A DNA stretch of 9,274 nucleotides from an uncultured Streptococcus sp. (GTDB taxonomy: Bacteria > Bacillota > Bacilli > Lactobacillales > Streptococcaceae). The position numbers were made by a program, and so were the translations under genes. The stretch is from positions 1 to 9,274 of the forward strand of contig NZ_CALHWC010000175.1 of assembly GCF_938036805.1 (NCBI RefSeq). The letters are read 5' to 3'. How positions within the stretch are numbered: position 1 is the stretch's first letter; each line of letters starts with the position of its first letter. The notes below the pieces were generated by a model. The model searched no databases. It saw only the letters and a list, made by a program, of their open reading frames with translations, and was not told the DNA's origin. Shown here piece by piece: positions 1-5,826 of the stretch.

Positions 1-659
1 CCATTTTCCAGCTTGATGATTTTCCCCGTCGCTGTCTTAGTTTCTCCATCTTCCTCATAGGTCACCTTGACACTATCGCCCAAGGCCTGAGAATTCACAT
101 ATTTGACCAAATCTTCTGAGCTTTCAAAGGTCTTGTCATTGACTCCCGTCACCGTATCCGCAATATTCAAAATCCCTTTAAAGGTCGAATTCTGAGCTAC
201 TTTCAGAACATAGACACCCAGATAGTTCATCTTGATATCTTTTCCTGCAGCCTTGAGACCTTGGTATTTGGCCATATTTTGCGACGTTTCCATATAAAAT
301 TGGTTAATGCGCATATACTCAGCATCACTCGAGCCACCCGTCATATCCTGAGCTGAATAAACATCCGTAAAAGGCGTCAGCCAAGCGTAGACCAGATGAG
401 CAAAGGTCGCATGCTGGATCCCAACCGTCACAAAATTGTAGGAACCCGGTGCCTGATCTTCTTTTCCATCCACAGTCAGAACCTTCCGAATGTCTTCTGC
501 GCCTCCAGGCACCTCAATGTAGTAAGGCAGGGGAACAAGAATAGAAAAAAAGAAGAAAATCGTCACGAGAGTAGCTGTCACTACAGCACAACCAACTACT
601 TTTAAACCACGTTTATCTTCCTTCGTCATCGTTTTCGGATTTGTCATGTCATTATTCAT
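1..659 (-). CDS. sepM: SepM/YlbL-type membrane PDZ serine protease, 3' end outside window
   Basis: About 219 codons of the N-terminal part are present; the gene runs off the left edge. Visible: a short basic cytoplasmic N-terminus, one hydrophobic segment at residues about 24-43 (including IFFFFSILVPLPYYIEVPG), then an extracellular region with a PDZ domain at about 146-215 (LGVYVLKV, ADTVTGVND). Family members of about 340-350 residues end in a Lon-like (S16) Ser-Lys protease domain, which is not in the window, so catalytic residues cannot be checked. In streptococci the family includes SepM, which trims the competence-stimulating peptide in S. mutans; whether this copy does so is inference. 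The ATG at 659 is chosen because GGAG lies 7 nt upstream (667-670). A second ATG at 647 lacks that spacing. It overlaps the coaD stop by 8 nt, suggesting coupled translation in an rsmD-coaD-sepM unit. Confidence 0.85.
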   Translation of the reverse strand, partial: MNNDMTNPKTMTKEDKRGLKVVGCAVVTATLVTIFFFFSILVPLPYYIEVPGGAEDIRKVLTVDGKEDQAPGSYNFVTVGIQHATFAHLVYAWLTPFTDVYSAQDMTGGSSDAEYMRINQFYMETSQNMAKYQGLKAAGKDIKMNYLGVYVLKVAQNSTFKGILNIADTVTGVNDKTFESSEDLVKYVNSQALGDSVKVTYEEDGETKTATGKIIKLEN

Positions 660-1137
660 CTTTTTTCTCCAACTCCTCAATCACACTCGCTGGTACATAG
701 GCAGAAAGATTCTGCTGAAAAGCAATCAATTCCCGCATCGCTGAAGAACTGATGTATCGGTAGGCCGGCTGACTCAGCAGAAATACGGTCTCCAAGTCAG
801 GTGCTAAGTCCTTATTGAAAAAATGTAGGCTAGCTTCATAGTCCAAGTCCTGACCGTTGCGTAGGCCACGGACAAGAGTAGTCACACCTAGTCTTTTTGC
901 CACATCGACCGCCAATTCATCATGGGAAGTGATGACTTCCACATTTTCCAAATGCGCCAAAGCCGCTAGAACTATTCTTTTTTTCGCATGGATGCTAAAA
1001 AATCCTTCTTTGTGAGGATTGTAGAAAATGCCCACATACAAGCGATCAAACAACCGACTAGCACGCTCAATCAAATCCACATGTCCATTGGTAATAGGAT
1101 CAAATGACCCTGTAAAGAGTCCAATTTTATCTGACAT
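652..1137 (-). CDS. coaD: Phosphopantetheine adenylyltransferase
   Basis: CoaD transfers AMP from ATP to 4'-phosphopantetheine, giving dephospho-CoA in the penultimate step of coenzyme A synthesis in the cytosol. The protein has 161 residues, normal for the family. The nucleotidyltransferase signature is at residues 9-19 (TGSFDPITNGH, with the TxGH nucleotide-binding motif at 16-19). LVRGLRN at 88-94 and YRYISSS at 126-132 match the substrate/ATP-binding loop and the C-terminal ISSS motif. The start is supported by AAAGGTG 7 nt upstream (1145-1151). It overlaps the end of rsmD by 11 nt and the start of sepM by 8 nt, so all three are probably cotranscribed. The rsmD-coaD pairing is common in Firmicutes. 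Nothing looks degraded. Confidence 0.96.
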   Translation of the reverse strand: MSDKIGLFTGSFDPITNGHVDLIERASRLFDRLYVGIFYNPHKEGFFSIHAKKRIVLAALAHLENVEVITSHDELAVDVAKRLGVTTLVRGLRNGQDLDYEASLHFFNKDLAPDLETVFLLSQPAYRYISSSAMRELIAFQQNLSAYVPASVIEELEKKDE

Positions 1138-1666
1138 AGACCGTCACCTTTGAAATTCCATATATCTTTTGCTTCCAGATACCCAAGTTTGCGATTTCTT
1201 CTGGCAAATCAACCGACTTGTCCGTCTCGCAAACAACCATAATATCCTCGCTCAAGAGCTTGCGCTCCGCTATTTTTTCAATATCCGCAATAATCTGCTC
1301 CTTGGCATAGGGCGGATCCAGCAGAACCAGATCAAACTGGCCGGTCAACTGCTCCAAGGCTCGACTCGACTCCATCTTGAGTAGTTCAAAGCGCGCTGCT
1401 TCCTTGGTCATGGCAATATTTTCCGCCACGATAGCTTGCGCCCGCCGATCTTTTTCAACCAAAACAGCGGAATCCATGCCACGAGATACCGCCTCAATCC
1501 CCAGACTGCCGCTGCCTGCATAGAGATCCAGCACCCGGCCACCATCAAAATATGGCCCAATCATATTAAAAATCGCGCCCTTGACCTTATCTGTCGTAGG
1601 TCGCGTTGTCTTACCATCTAATGTCTTGAGGGATCTGCCCCCGTACTTCCCTGAAACAACTCTCAT
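1127..1666 (-). CDS. rsmD: 16S rRNA (guanine(966)-N(2))-methyltransferase RsmD
   Basis: RsmD is a SAM-dependent methyltransferase modifying G966 (E. coli numbering) of 16S rRNA. From the start chosen here it has 179 residues. Visible motifs: N-terminal MRVVSGKYGGR, RPTTDKVKGAIFN at 22-34, the SAM-binding loop DLYAGSGSLGIEA at 47-59, acidic E71 after the second strand, and the catalytic DPPY at 117-120. The frame is open to an ATG at 1675, but that codon overlaps the -10 element of the only visible promoter, and family members begin at the MRVVSGKY stretch, so the ATG at 1666 is preferred. No Shine-Dalgarno precedes either ATG; the predicted transcript start falls on or next to the 1666 ATG, so translation may be leaderless. 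First gene of the rsmD-coaD-sepM unit, following the terminator behind yidD. Confidence 0.93.
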   Translation of the reverse strand: MRVVSGKYGGRSLKTLDGKTTRPTTDKVKGAIFNMIGPYFDGGRVLDLYAGSGSLGIEAVSRGMDSAVLVEKDRRAQAIVAENIAMTKEAARFELLKMESSRALEQLTGQFDLVLLDPPYAKEQIIADIEKIAERKLLSEDIMVVCETDKSVDLPEEIANLGIWKQKIYGISKVTVYVR

Positions 1667-1673
1667 AAAAAAC

Positions 1674-1682
1674 ATTATAACA
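1674..1682 (-). promoter_or_regulatory. Extended -10 promoter of rsmD-coaD-sepM
   Basis: On the minus strand the sequence reads TGTTATAAT: a perfect TATAAT (1674-1679) preceded by the TGn extension. No good -35 hexamer is found 16-19 nt upstream (TATCAG at 17 nt), which an extended -10 can tolerate. Six to eight nt downstream is a T run and then the A of the ATG at 1666, so initiation at that A would give a leaderless mRNA. The site lies just after the terminator of the preceding operon. Confidence 0.75.
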
Positions 1683-1734
1683 AAAATATTGAAAAGCTGA
1701 TAGTAATTGCTAAGGCTGGACTTTATTCTCTAGC

Positions 1735-1763
1735 AAAAAACGGAAACAAAGCTATTTCCGTTT
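1735..1763 (-). terminator. Intrinsic terminator after yidD
   Basis: A perfect 9-bp inverted repeat pairs 1755-1763 (AAACGGAAA on the minus strand) with 1738-1746 (TTTCCGTTT). The loop is 8 nt (1747-1754) and contains the yidD stop codon TAG (1752-1754). The minus strand continues to an uninterrupted run of six T (1740-1735). This is a classical Rho-independent terminator in the right orientation for the murI-to-yidD operon. Confidence 0.8.
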
Positions 1764-2012
1764 GAAGTCTGTTTTAGAGTCATTTCGCCGAAGACTAAAA
1801 CGGTCCGGCACTGGATCGTCCCCTTCCTCGGACCAGGGATGGCAGCGGCCAATTCTGGCCAAGCCCATCAGAACCCCCTTTGCCCCGTGTTTTTCAATGG
1901 CTTCAATCATGTAATTGGAACAGGTCGGCCGAAAGCGGCAGGAAGGCGGAAAGGCAGGGGAAATAAAGCGCTGGTAAAATCGAACCGGCGCTATCAATAT
2001 TTTCTTCATCAT
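1752..2012 (-). CDS. yidD: Membrane protein insertion efficiency factor YidD
   Basis: YidD is a small membrane-associated protein thought to assist YidC/Oxa1-dependent insertion of membrane proteins. This copy has 86 residues, typical for the family (DUF37, UPF0161). The N-terminus (MKKILIAPVRFYQRFISP) is basic and amphipathic, without a true membrane span. The conserved core follows: PSCRFRPTCSNYM with C25 and C31, AIEKHG at 38-43, and GRCHPW with C57 at 55-60. The C-terminal 25 residues are charged and variable. Its ATG overlaps the rluB stop (ATGA, 2009-2012) and no strong Shine-Dalgarno is seen, so translation is probably coupled to rluB. It is the last gene of the operon; its stop codon sits in the terminator loop. 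In many bacteria yidD lies by rpmH-rnpA-yidC; next to rluB is a placement I associate with streptococci. Confidence 0.94.
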   Translation of the reverse strand: MMKKILIAPVRFYQRFISPAFPPSCRFRPTCSNYMIEAIEKHGAKGVLMGLARIGRCHPWSEEGDDPVPDRFSLRRNDSKTDFKRK

Positions 2013-2734
2013 TTTTTCTTAGTCACAGCCAAATTATGCAACTGGCTGACTTCCTTTTTACTCAATCGCCGTGCCTCACCCGGCTTGAGACCAGTTAAAT
2101 CCAGATGTCCAAACTGAGTTCGTGAAAGCTTGTCCACTGGCAGCCCCACTGCTTCAAACATCTTCTTGACCTGATGATTGCGCCCTTCGTGGATGGTCAA
2201 CTGAACAACCGAGCGATTCTTCACGGGATCGACCTTGAGAATCTCATAGACAGCTGGCTTGGTTTTCTTGCCCTCAATGACCAGACCGCGGGTCAGCGGA
2301 CGCAGAACTTCCTTATTGGCCACACCCTTGACACGCGCCACATAGACCTTGTCAATTTCATTTCGCGGGTGAATCATTTCATCTGTGAAGTCACCGTCAT
2401 TGGTTAAAATCAAGGCACCAGAAGTATCCCAGTCTAGTCGGCCAACGGGATAAATCCGTTCCTTGACCTGCGGCAGCAAATCAACGACTGTCTTGCGCCC
2501 CTTGTCATCGGTCACGCTGGAAATCACCCCGCGCGGTTTATTGAGCAGGTAGTAGACCTTTTCTTCATTGTAGATAGGCTGACCTTCTACTTCCACTCGG
2601 TCACCAGATTTAATGGTGGTCGCTAGCTCACGCACCACCTGACCATTCACGGTCACTAGCCCCTGCTTGATCAATTCCTCAGCCTTTCTCCGGCTGGCAA
2701 TTCCCGCATGGGCAATGTATTTATTGATTCTCAT
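2009..2734 (-). CDS. rluB: 23S rRNA pseudouridine synthase RluB
   Basis: RluB isomerises a uridine of 23S rRNA helix 89 (U2605 in E. coli) to pseudouridine. From the chosen start it has 241 residues. An S4 RNA-binding domain occupies about 1-60 (MRINKYIAHAGIASRRKAEE). The RsuA/RluB/RluE/RluF-type catalytic domain follows: YYLLNKPRGVISS at 61-73, the catalytic loop GRLDWDTSG at 98-106 with D101 as the presumed nucleophile, and EGRNHQVKKMF at 183-193. The frame is open to an ATG at 2767, but the family begins at MRINKYI and AAAGGA lies 8 nt before the ATG at 2734 (2743-2748). The extra 11 codons overlap the small upstream ORF. Its start overlaps that ORF's TGA (ATGA, 2731-2734), and its own stop overlaps yidD by 4 nt. 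RluB rather than a close paralogue is inferred from length and context. Confidence 0.93.
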   Translation of the reverse strand: MRINKYIAHAGIASRRKAEELIKQGLVTVNGQVVRELATTIKSGDRVEVEGQPIYNEEKVYYLLNKPRGVISSVTDDKGRKTVVDLLPQVKERIYPVGRLDWDTSGALILTNDGDFTDEMIHPRNEIDKVYVARVKGVANKEVLRPLTRGLVIEGKKTKPAVYEILKVDPVKNRSVVQLTIHEGRNHQVKKMFEAVGLPVDKLSRTQFGHLDLTGLKPGEARRLSKKEVSQLHNLAVTKKK

Positions 2735-2871
2735 CGATATTGTCCTTTCACAAGATACAAAGACCATTTCACAACTTTAACAGCTGGAAAAATGGCAAAT
2801 AGGGAAAGCAGTGTCTCCCTCAAAGCTTGGTAATATTCAAAAAACGGTCCCTTATAGGGTGAACTTGTCAC
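2731..2871 (-). CDS. Putative 46-aa small protein between scpB and rluB
   Basis: I do not recognise a family. The minus strand is open from a GTG at 2871 to a TGA at 2733-2731, 46 codons. The GTG overlaps the scpB stop (GTGA, 2868-2871) and the TGA overlaps the rluB ATG (ATGA, 2731-2734), the same 4-nt arrangement found at other junctions of this operon; the ORF fills what would otherwise be a 133-nt gap. The product starts MTSSPYKGPFFEYYQALRE and continues with a hydrophobic, possibly membrane-surface helix at about 20-42 (LLSLFAIFPAVKVVKW), ending basic (KGQYR). It has no Cys or His. GGAG lies only 1 nt before the GTG, too close to act as a normal ribosome site, so initiation would rely on coupling to scpB. 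It contains the rluB Shine-Dalgarno. Alternatively the stretch is spacer that happens to be open. Confidence 0.6.
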   Translation of the reverse strand: MTSSPYKGPFFEYYQALRETLLSLFAIFPAVKVVKWSLYLVKGQYR

Positions 2872-3413
2872 TCTCCGAAAAGCTGACTTTCTTCAGCAAT
2901 GAGCTCCTCTTCATCAACAATAGGTAATTCGTCCAAATGGTTGATGCCCATGTAGTCCAAGAAATAATCCGTCGTCACATAGAGATTGGGACGGCCAATG
3001 ACTTCCTTCTTGCCATCTTCCCGAATCAGCTCAAAGGCTAATAACTTCGAAATCGCCCCGCTGGAATTGACCCCGCGAATATCATCGATCTCCACCCTTG
3101 TTATGGGTTGCTTGTAAGCAATGATCGACAAGGTTTCCAGTGCAGCTCGGGATAAGCTCTGGTTAATCGGTGCCCGCGAATACTCTCGTAAAATCTCAGC
3201 AAATTCAGGCTTGGTGACCAACTTATAGGTCTTTGACGTTTCCAGCAAGGTCAAGCTGGAGTCAGGATTTGACTGATAGTTCTCCGCCAATTTTTCCAAA
3301 CTCTGGATGACGCCAGTCGGCGGCAAGGAGAGGATTTCTGATAGCTGATGAACTTTCAGACCGTCTTCCCCCGCCACAAAAAGCAGGGCTTCAATCTCTG
3401 CTAATTTACTCAT
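2868..3413 (-). CDS. scpB: Segregation and condensation protein B
   Basis: ScpB dimers bind ScpA and, with SMC, form the bacterial condensin that loads near the origin and separates sister chromosomes. The protein has 181 residues, within the family range. Two winged-helix domains are recognisable: about 1-75 (KLAEIEALLFVAGEDGL) and about 85-150, carrying the signature ALETLSIIAYKQPITRVEID at 91-110 followed by RGVNSSGAI, then EVIGRPNLYVTT. The C-terminal tail after about 163 is acidic and probably disordered. AGGAAG stands 5 nt before the ATG (3419-3424). The start overlaps scpA's stop by 8 nt (3406-3413), so the two partners are translationally coupled, as expected for a complex. Confidence 0.97.
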   Translation of the reverse strand: MSKLAEIEALLFVAGEDGLKVHQLSEILSLPPTGVIQSLEKLAENYQSNPDSSLTLLETSKTYKLVTKPEFAEILREYSRAPINQSLSRAALETLSIIAYKQPITRVEIDDIRGVNSSGAISKLLAFELIREDGKKEVIGRPNLYVTTDYFLDYMGINHLDELPIVDEEELIAEESQLFGE

Positions 3414-4116
3414 TCTTTCTTCCTACTAAATAAATATTTCCAAAGTTTTCCTCCTGAATGACCTGCACCTCCTGCACCTTGACTAACTCCAAGGTTGCTA
3501 AAAAGAGTGTAATCACTTCATTCATGTCTTTGGTTTCTGCAAAAATATCCTGCAGGGCAAGGCGTTTATGAGCCCGACAGCGCTGGCGCACTACTTCCAT
3601 CATGTCCTCGATCTTATACTCATCTCGCACAATGGTTGTGTGACTCTTAGAAAACTCCTCCTGCTTCTTGGTCATCACCTTGGAAAAAGCTAAAAAGAGA
3701 TCAACGGCTGTCTTGTCATGCAAGAGTTCAGCGTCTTCATAGACCAGTTCCAGCTTGGGCTTGGAGTAGTAAAGAGCACGGTCTTCATGCTGGAGGGACA
3801 TTTTCTGGCCTAGCAGCTTGAACTTCCGATATTCCTCAATCTGATTCAGCAAGTCCTGCTCCAGATCGTCCTCCAAATCCACCTGATCCACCACCTTGGG
3901 CAAGAGCTTACGACTCTTGATCAGCATGAGCTGGCTGGCCATGACCATGTATTCTCCCGTCACTTCCAGCCGCATGGCCTGCAGAGTAGACACATAAGCC
4001 AGGTACTGCTCGATAACCTCGGTAATAGGCACATCGTAAATATCCATCTGATACTTGGATACAAGGTGGAGCAACAAGTCCAGCGGCCCTTCAAAATCTT
4101 TTAACTTGATATCCAT
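3406..4116 (-). CDS. scpA: Segregation and condensation protein A (kleisin)
   Basis: ScpA is the kleisin that bridges the SMC heads and binds ScpB in the chromosome condensation complex. It has 236 residues. The N-terminal SMC-neck-binding helical region shows the family hallmark DFEGPLDLLLHL at 7-18, followed by DIYDVPITEVIEQYL and GEYMVMASQLMLIKSRKLLP. The middle (about 80-150) is acidic and linker-like, corresponding to the ScpB-binding region. The C-terminus (about 165-235) resembles the kleisin winged helix that contacts the SMC cap. The ATG at 4116 is 2 nt after the xerD-like stop; no strong Shine-Dalgarno is visible there, so reinitiation is likely. It is followed directly by scpB in the usual order. 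Confidence 0.97.
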   Translation of the reverse strand: MDIKLKDFEGPLDLLLHLVSKYQMDIYDVPITEVIEQYLAYVSTLQAMRLEVTGEYMVMASQLMLIKSRKLLPKVVDQVDLEDDLEQDLLNQIEEYRKFKLLGQKMSLQHEDRALYYSKPKLELVYEDAELLHDKTAVDLFLAFSKVMTKKQEEFSKSHTTIVRDEYKIEDMMEVVRQRCRAHKRLALQDIFAETKDMNEVITLFLATLELVKVQEVQVIQEENFGNIYLVGRKNE

Positions 4117-4118
4117 TC

Positions 4119-4850
4119 TTATCTGTATTTTTCTAATGTAATCACTGTCTTCAAGCCCAGATCACGAGCAATGTCGTAGATGCCGACACCCTTTTCCCGC
4201 TGGCGCAGGATAAATTGCTCCCGCAGGCTTTGGGCTGACAAGCTGGCCTGCCCCTGCTCGATCAAGAAAGCCTCCAGCTGGCGAAAGCCCCATTGGCGTG
4301 AATAGGACTTGCCATTCTTTTCAAATAGATAAGTCCCTGACAAATAAGCGCCCAACTCACTCGTCAGACTTTCAGGAATCTTAATAATTCGCTTCTGCCC
4401 AGCCTTCTCGATCCGCAAAACCTGAAAATCAAGATTGACATCTTCAACCTTGACCTGCAGGATTTCACTTGGCAAAAGACCCATTTCCAAAATCAAGAGC
4501 GCTATCAGCCGGCCTTGTGGTACTGCAGAAGTTTCCCAAAAGGCTGACAAGTCCATCAGCTCGCTTTCCATTTCTTTGGAAATAGCGACCTTGGGCAGGG
4601 TCAAGCGGTGAAATTCCCCAATCATCTTGTTCTCATAAAGATAATAGAGAAATTGATTGACCGCTGAGAGCTTCCGCTTCTGGACAGCTGCCTTGAAATC
4701 CTTGATAGAGGCTTGATAAATCCGCAAATTGGTTTCTGTCACCTTGCTGTGGATTTCATTGACAAATTGCTCCAAATCGTAGGAATAGGCTAATTTTGAA
4801 TTTTCTGAGATATTTTTTTGTTCTAAAAAAGGAGTGATATGTTCTTTCAT
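4119..4850 (-). CDS. Tyrosine recombinase XerD-like protein, catalytic site degenerate
   Basis: 243 residues, shorter than genuine XerD (about 300). The N-terminal half (about 1-85) resembles the SAM-like core-binding domain (SKLAYSYDLEQFV, LSAVNQFLYYLYENK). The C-terminal half has the phage-integrase fold, but the catalytic set is mostly altered. The first Arg (normally GLR.SE) is Leu126 in GLLPSEIL. The first His (H.LRH) is Gln207, with R210 kept and the second His position Glu211. The LGH His is Leu233. The final Tyr is present at 242, next to last. K153 in the beta-hairpin may be kept. This matches the streptococcal XerD-like family coded upstream of scpA, which is not the chromosome-dimer recombinase (that is XerS at difSL). 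A DNA-binding, non-catalytic role is inferred. Its ATG overlaps the CBS gene stop (ATGA, 4847-4850). Confidence 0.9.
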   Translation of the reverse strand: MKEHITPFLEQKNISENSKLAYSYDLEQFVNEIHSKVTETNLRIYQASIKDFKAAVQKRKLSAVNQFLYYLYENKMIGEFHRLTLPKVAISKEMESELMDLSAFWETSAVPQGRLIALLILEMGLLPSEILQVKVEDVNLDFQVLRIEKAGQKRIIKIPESLTSELGAYLSGTYLFEKNGKSYSRQWGFRQLEAFLIEQGQASLSAQSLREQFILRQREKGVGIYDIARDLGLKTVITLEKYR

Positions 4851-5308
4851 TTTTTGGAAATCTCATACTGACTCGTGAAGGTATGCATCAACGAGTTAAC
4901 AGCTTTTAAAATCGACTTTCTAGTAATGATGCCATAAAAATGTTGTTCTTTATCCACAACAGGCAGGAAAGACTCATCCACCAGCTTGTGCAAAACGTCC
5001 GCAATCTTGTAATCTGGCTCGACAGTCAGACCATCCTTTCGTGTCATGTGGACAATGTCCATAGACATAAACTCTTCCTCTGGCAGCTCATGCTGCATCC
5101 GATAAGCCATGATATCCGTCAGAGAAATGGTGCCAACGAACTTTTTCTCCGCAGTCACCACTGGAATGCGCGAATAGGTCATCTGGCTAAGCAAAAGAAT
5201 GGCATGATCCACATTGTGCGTGTCAATCATGACCGCCAGATTCTCCCCCGGCGTCAAAAAAGTGTCTTCATGTTGCAGCAGATAATCTTCAAATTCCTTA
5301 GCAATCAT
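4847..5308 (-). CDS. cbpB: CBS-pair protein, CbpB/DarB-like (probable c-di-AMP binding)
   Basis: 153 residues containing two CBS motifs and little else: CBS1 about 20-70 (ending TYSRIPVVTAEKKFVGTISL) and CBS2 about 85-138 (ESFLPVVDKEQHFYGIITRK). No membrane span or fused catalytic domain is seen. Size, the N-terminal leader before CBS1 and the YSRIPVV stretch resemble Firmicute CbpB/DarB (YkuL), small cytosolic CBS proteins that bind c-di-AMP and, in B. subtilis, contact Rel and pyruvate carboxylase when the dinucleotide is scarce. The ligand here is inferred; AMP/ATP binding is an alternative. It overlaps both neighbours by 4 nt (ATGA at 5305-5308 with the phosphodiesterase gene; 4847-4850 with the xerD-like gene). 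The symbol is given by family resemblance. Confidence 0.85.
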   Translation of the reverse strand: MIAKEFEDYLLQHEDTFLTPGENLAVMIDTHNVDHAILLLSQMTYSRIPVVTAEKKFVGTISLTDIMAYRMQHELPEEEFMSMDIVHMTRKDGLTVEPDYKIADVLHKLVDESFLPVVDKEQHFYGIITRKSILKAVNSLMHTFTSQYEISKK

Positions 5309-5826
5309 CGGGCAAACTCCTTGGACAAGCTTGGATAGAGCTCATGATTTCGCGTATAGAAATCAATTCTAAAGCGGTCATCGTCAATCTCTACCTTAGC
5401 GTAGAGACGTTCATTGATTGAGCCACGAGGTTGGCTAATGGATCCCGGATTGAGAAAGAGAGTTTTCCCTTGCATCCAAGCATCTGGAATATGCAAATGG
5501 CCATAGAGACAGATCTCTGCCCCCACTTCCTGAGCCCAGAGATCCAACTTTTGGAAGCTAAAGTTGATATTGAAAAGGTGCCCGTGGGTCTGGGCAATAA
5601 TAGTCCCATCCAAGTCTGTCACTAGCCGCTCTGGATAGCCAGGATAAAAGTCCATATTGCCCGCTACGACATGGATCCCTTCCCATACTTCATCCTCAAA
5701 AGGTAACTCTGAGTCTCCATCATGGAAAATAGCATCGACTTTTCCCAGATACTGATCTTTCATTTCTTCGACAATGGCACGGTCCCCATGGGAATCGCTC
5801 ATTACGATGATTGTTTGCTTTGCCAT
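5305..5826 (-). CDS. YfcE/MJ0936-family metallophosphoesterase
   Basis: A compact calcineurin-like phosphodiesterase of 173 residues. The metal ligands are all visible: D11 and H13 (MSDSHGD), D38 (FHDGDSE), N57 (VAGNMDF), H81 (AQTHGH), and H110 and H112 (LYGHLH). LNPGS at 125-129 is also typical. Relatives hydrolyse phosphodiester model substrates in vitro with Mn2+; the physiological substrate is generally unknown and cannot be told from sequence. The start at 5826 is supported by a strong GGAGG at 5837-5841, 10 nt upstream and inside the preceding gene, and by the first beta strand (QTIIVMSDSHG) needing these residues. An ATG at 5802 would give a TAATG junction but lacks a ribosome site. 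It overlaps rdgB by 25 nt and the CBS gene by 4 nt. Confidence 0.92.
   Translation of the reverse strand: MAKQTIIVMSDSHGDRAIVEEMKDQYLGKVDAIFHDGDSELPFEDEVWEGIHVVAGNMDFYPGYPERLVTDLDGTIIAQTHGHLFNINFSFQKLDLWAQEVGAEICLYGHLHIPDAWMQGKTLFLNPGSISQPRGSINERLYAKVEIDDDRFRIDFYTRNHELYPSLSKEFAR

Noticed and set aside
1667..1675. ATG at 1675 as rsmD start
   Set aside because: It overlaps the TATAAT hexamer and has no Shine-Dalgarno; conserved RsmD sequence begins at the 1666 ATG.
2735..2767. N-terminal extension of rluB to the ATG at 2767
   Set aside because: The extra residues are not family-like, while the ATG at 2734 has AAAGGA at 8 nt and starts the S4 domain exactly.
2849..2860. Short inverted repeat (CCCT/AGGG) near a T-run after scpB, considered as a terminator
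   Set aside because: The stem is only 4 bp and lies within the putative small ORF; termination here would cut off rluB and yidD from an otherwise coupled operon.
4940..5338. 132-codon + strand ORF opposite the CBS-protein gene
   Set aside because: It lies wholly antisense to well-supported genes, its product shows no family resemblance, and no + strand promoter or ribosome site stands out.
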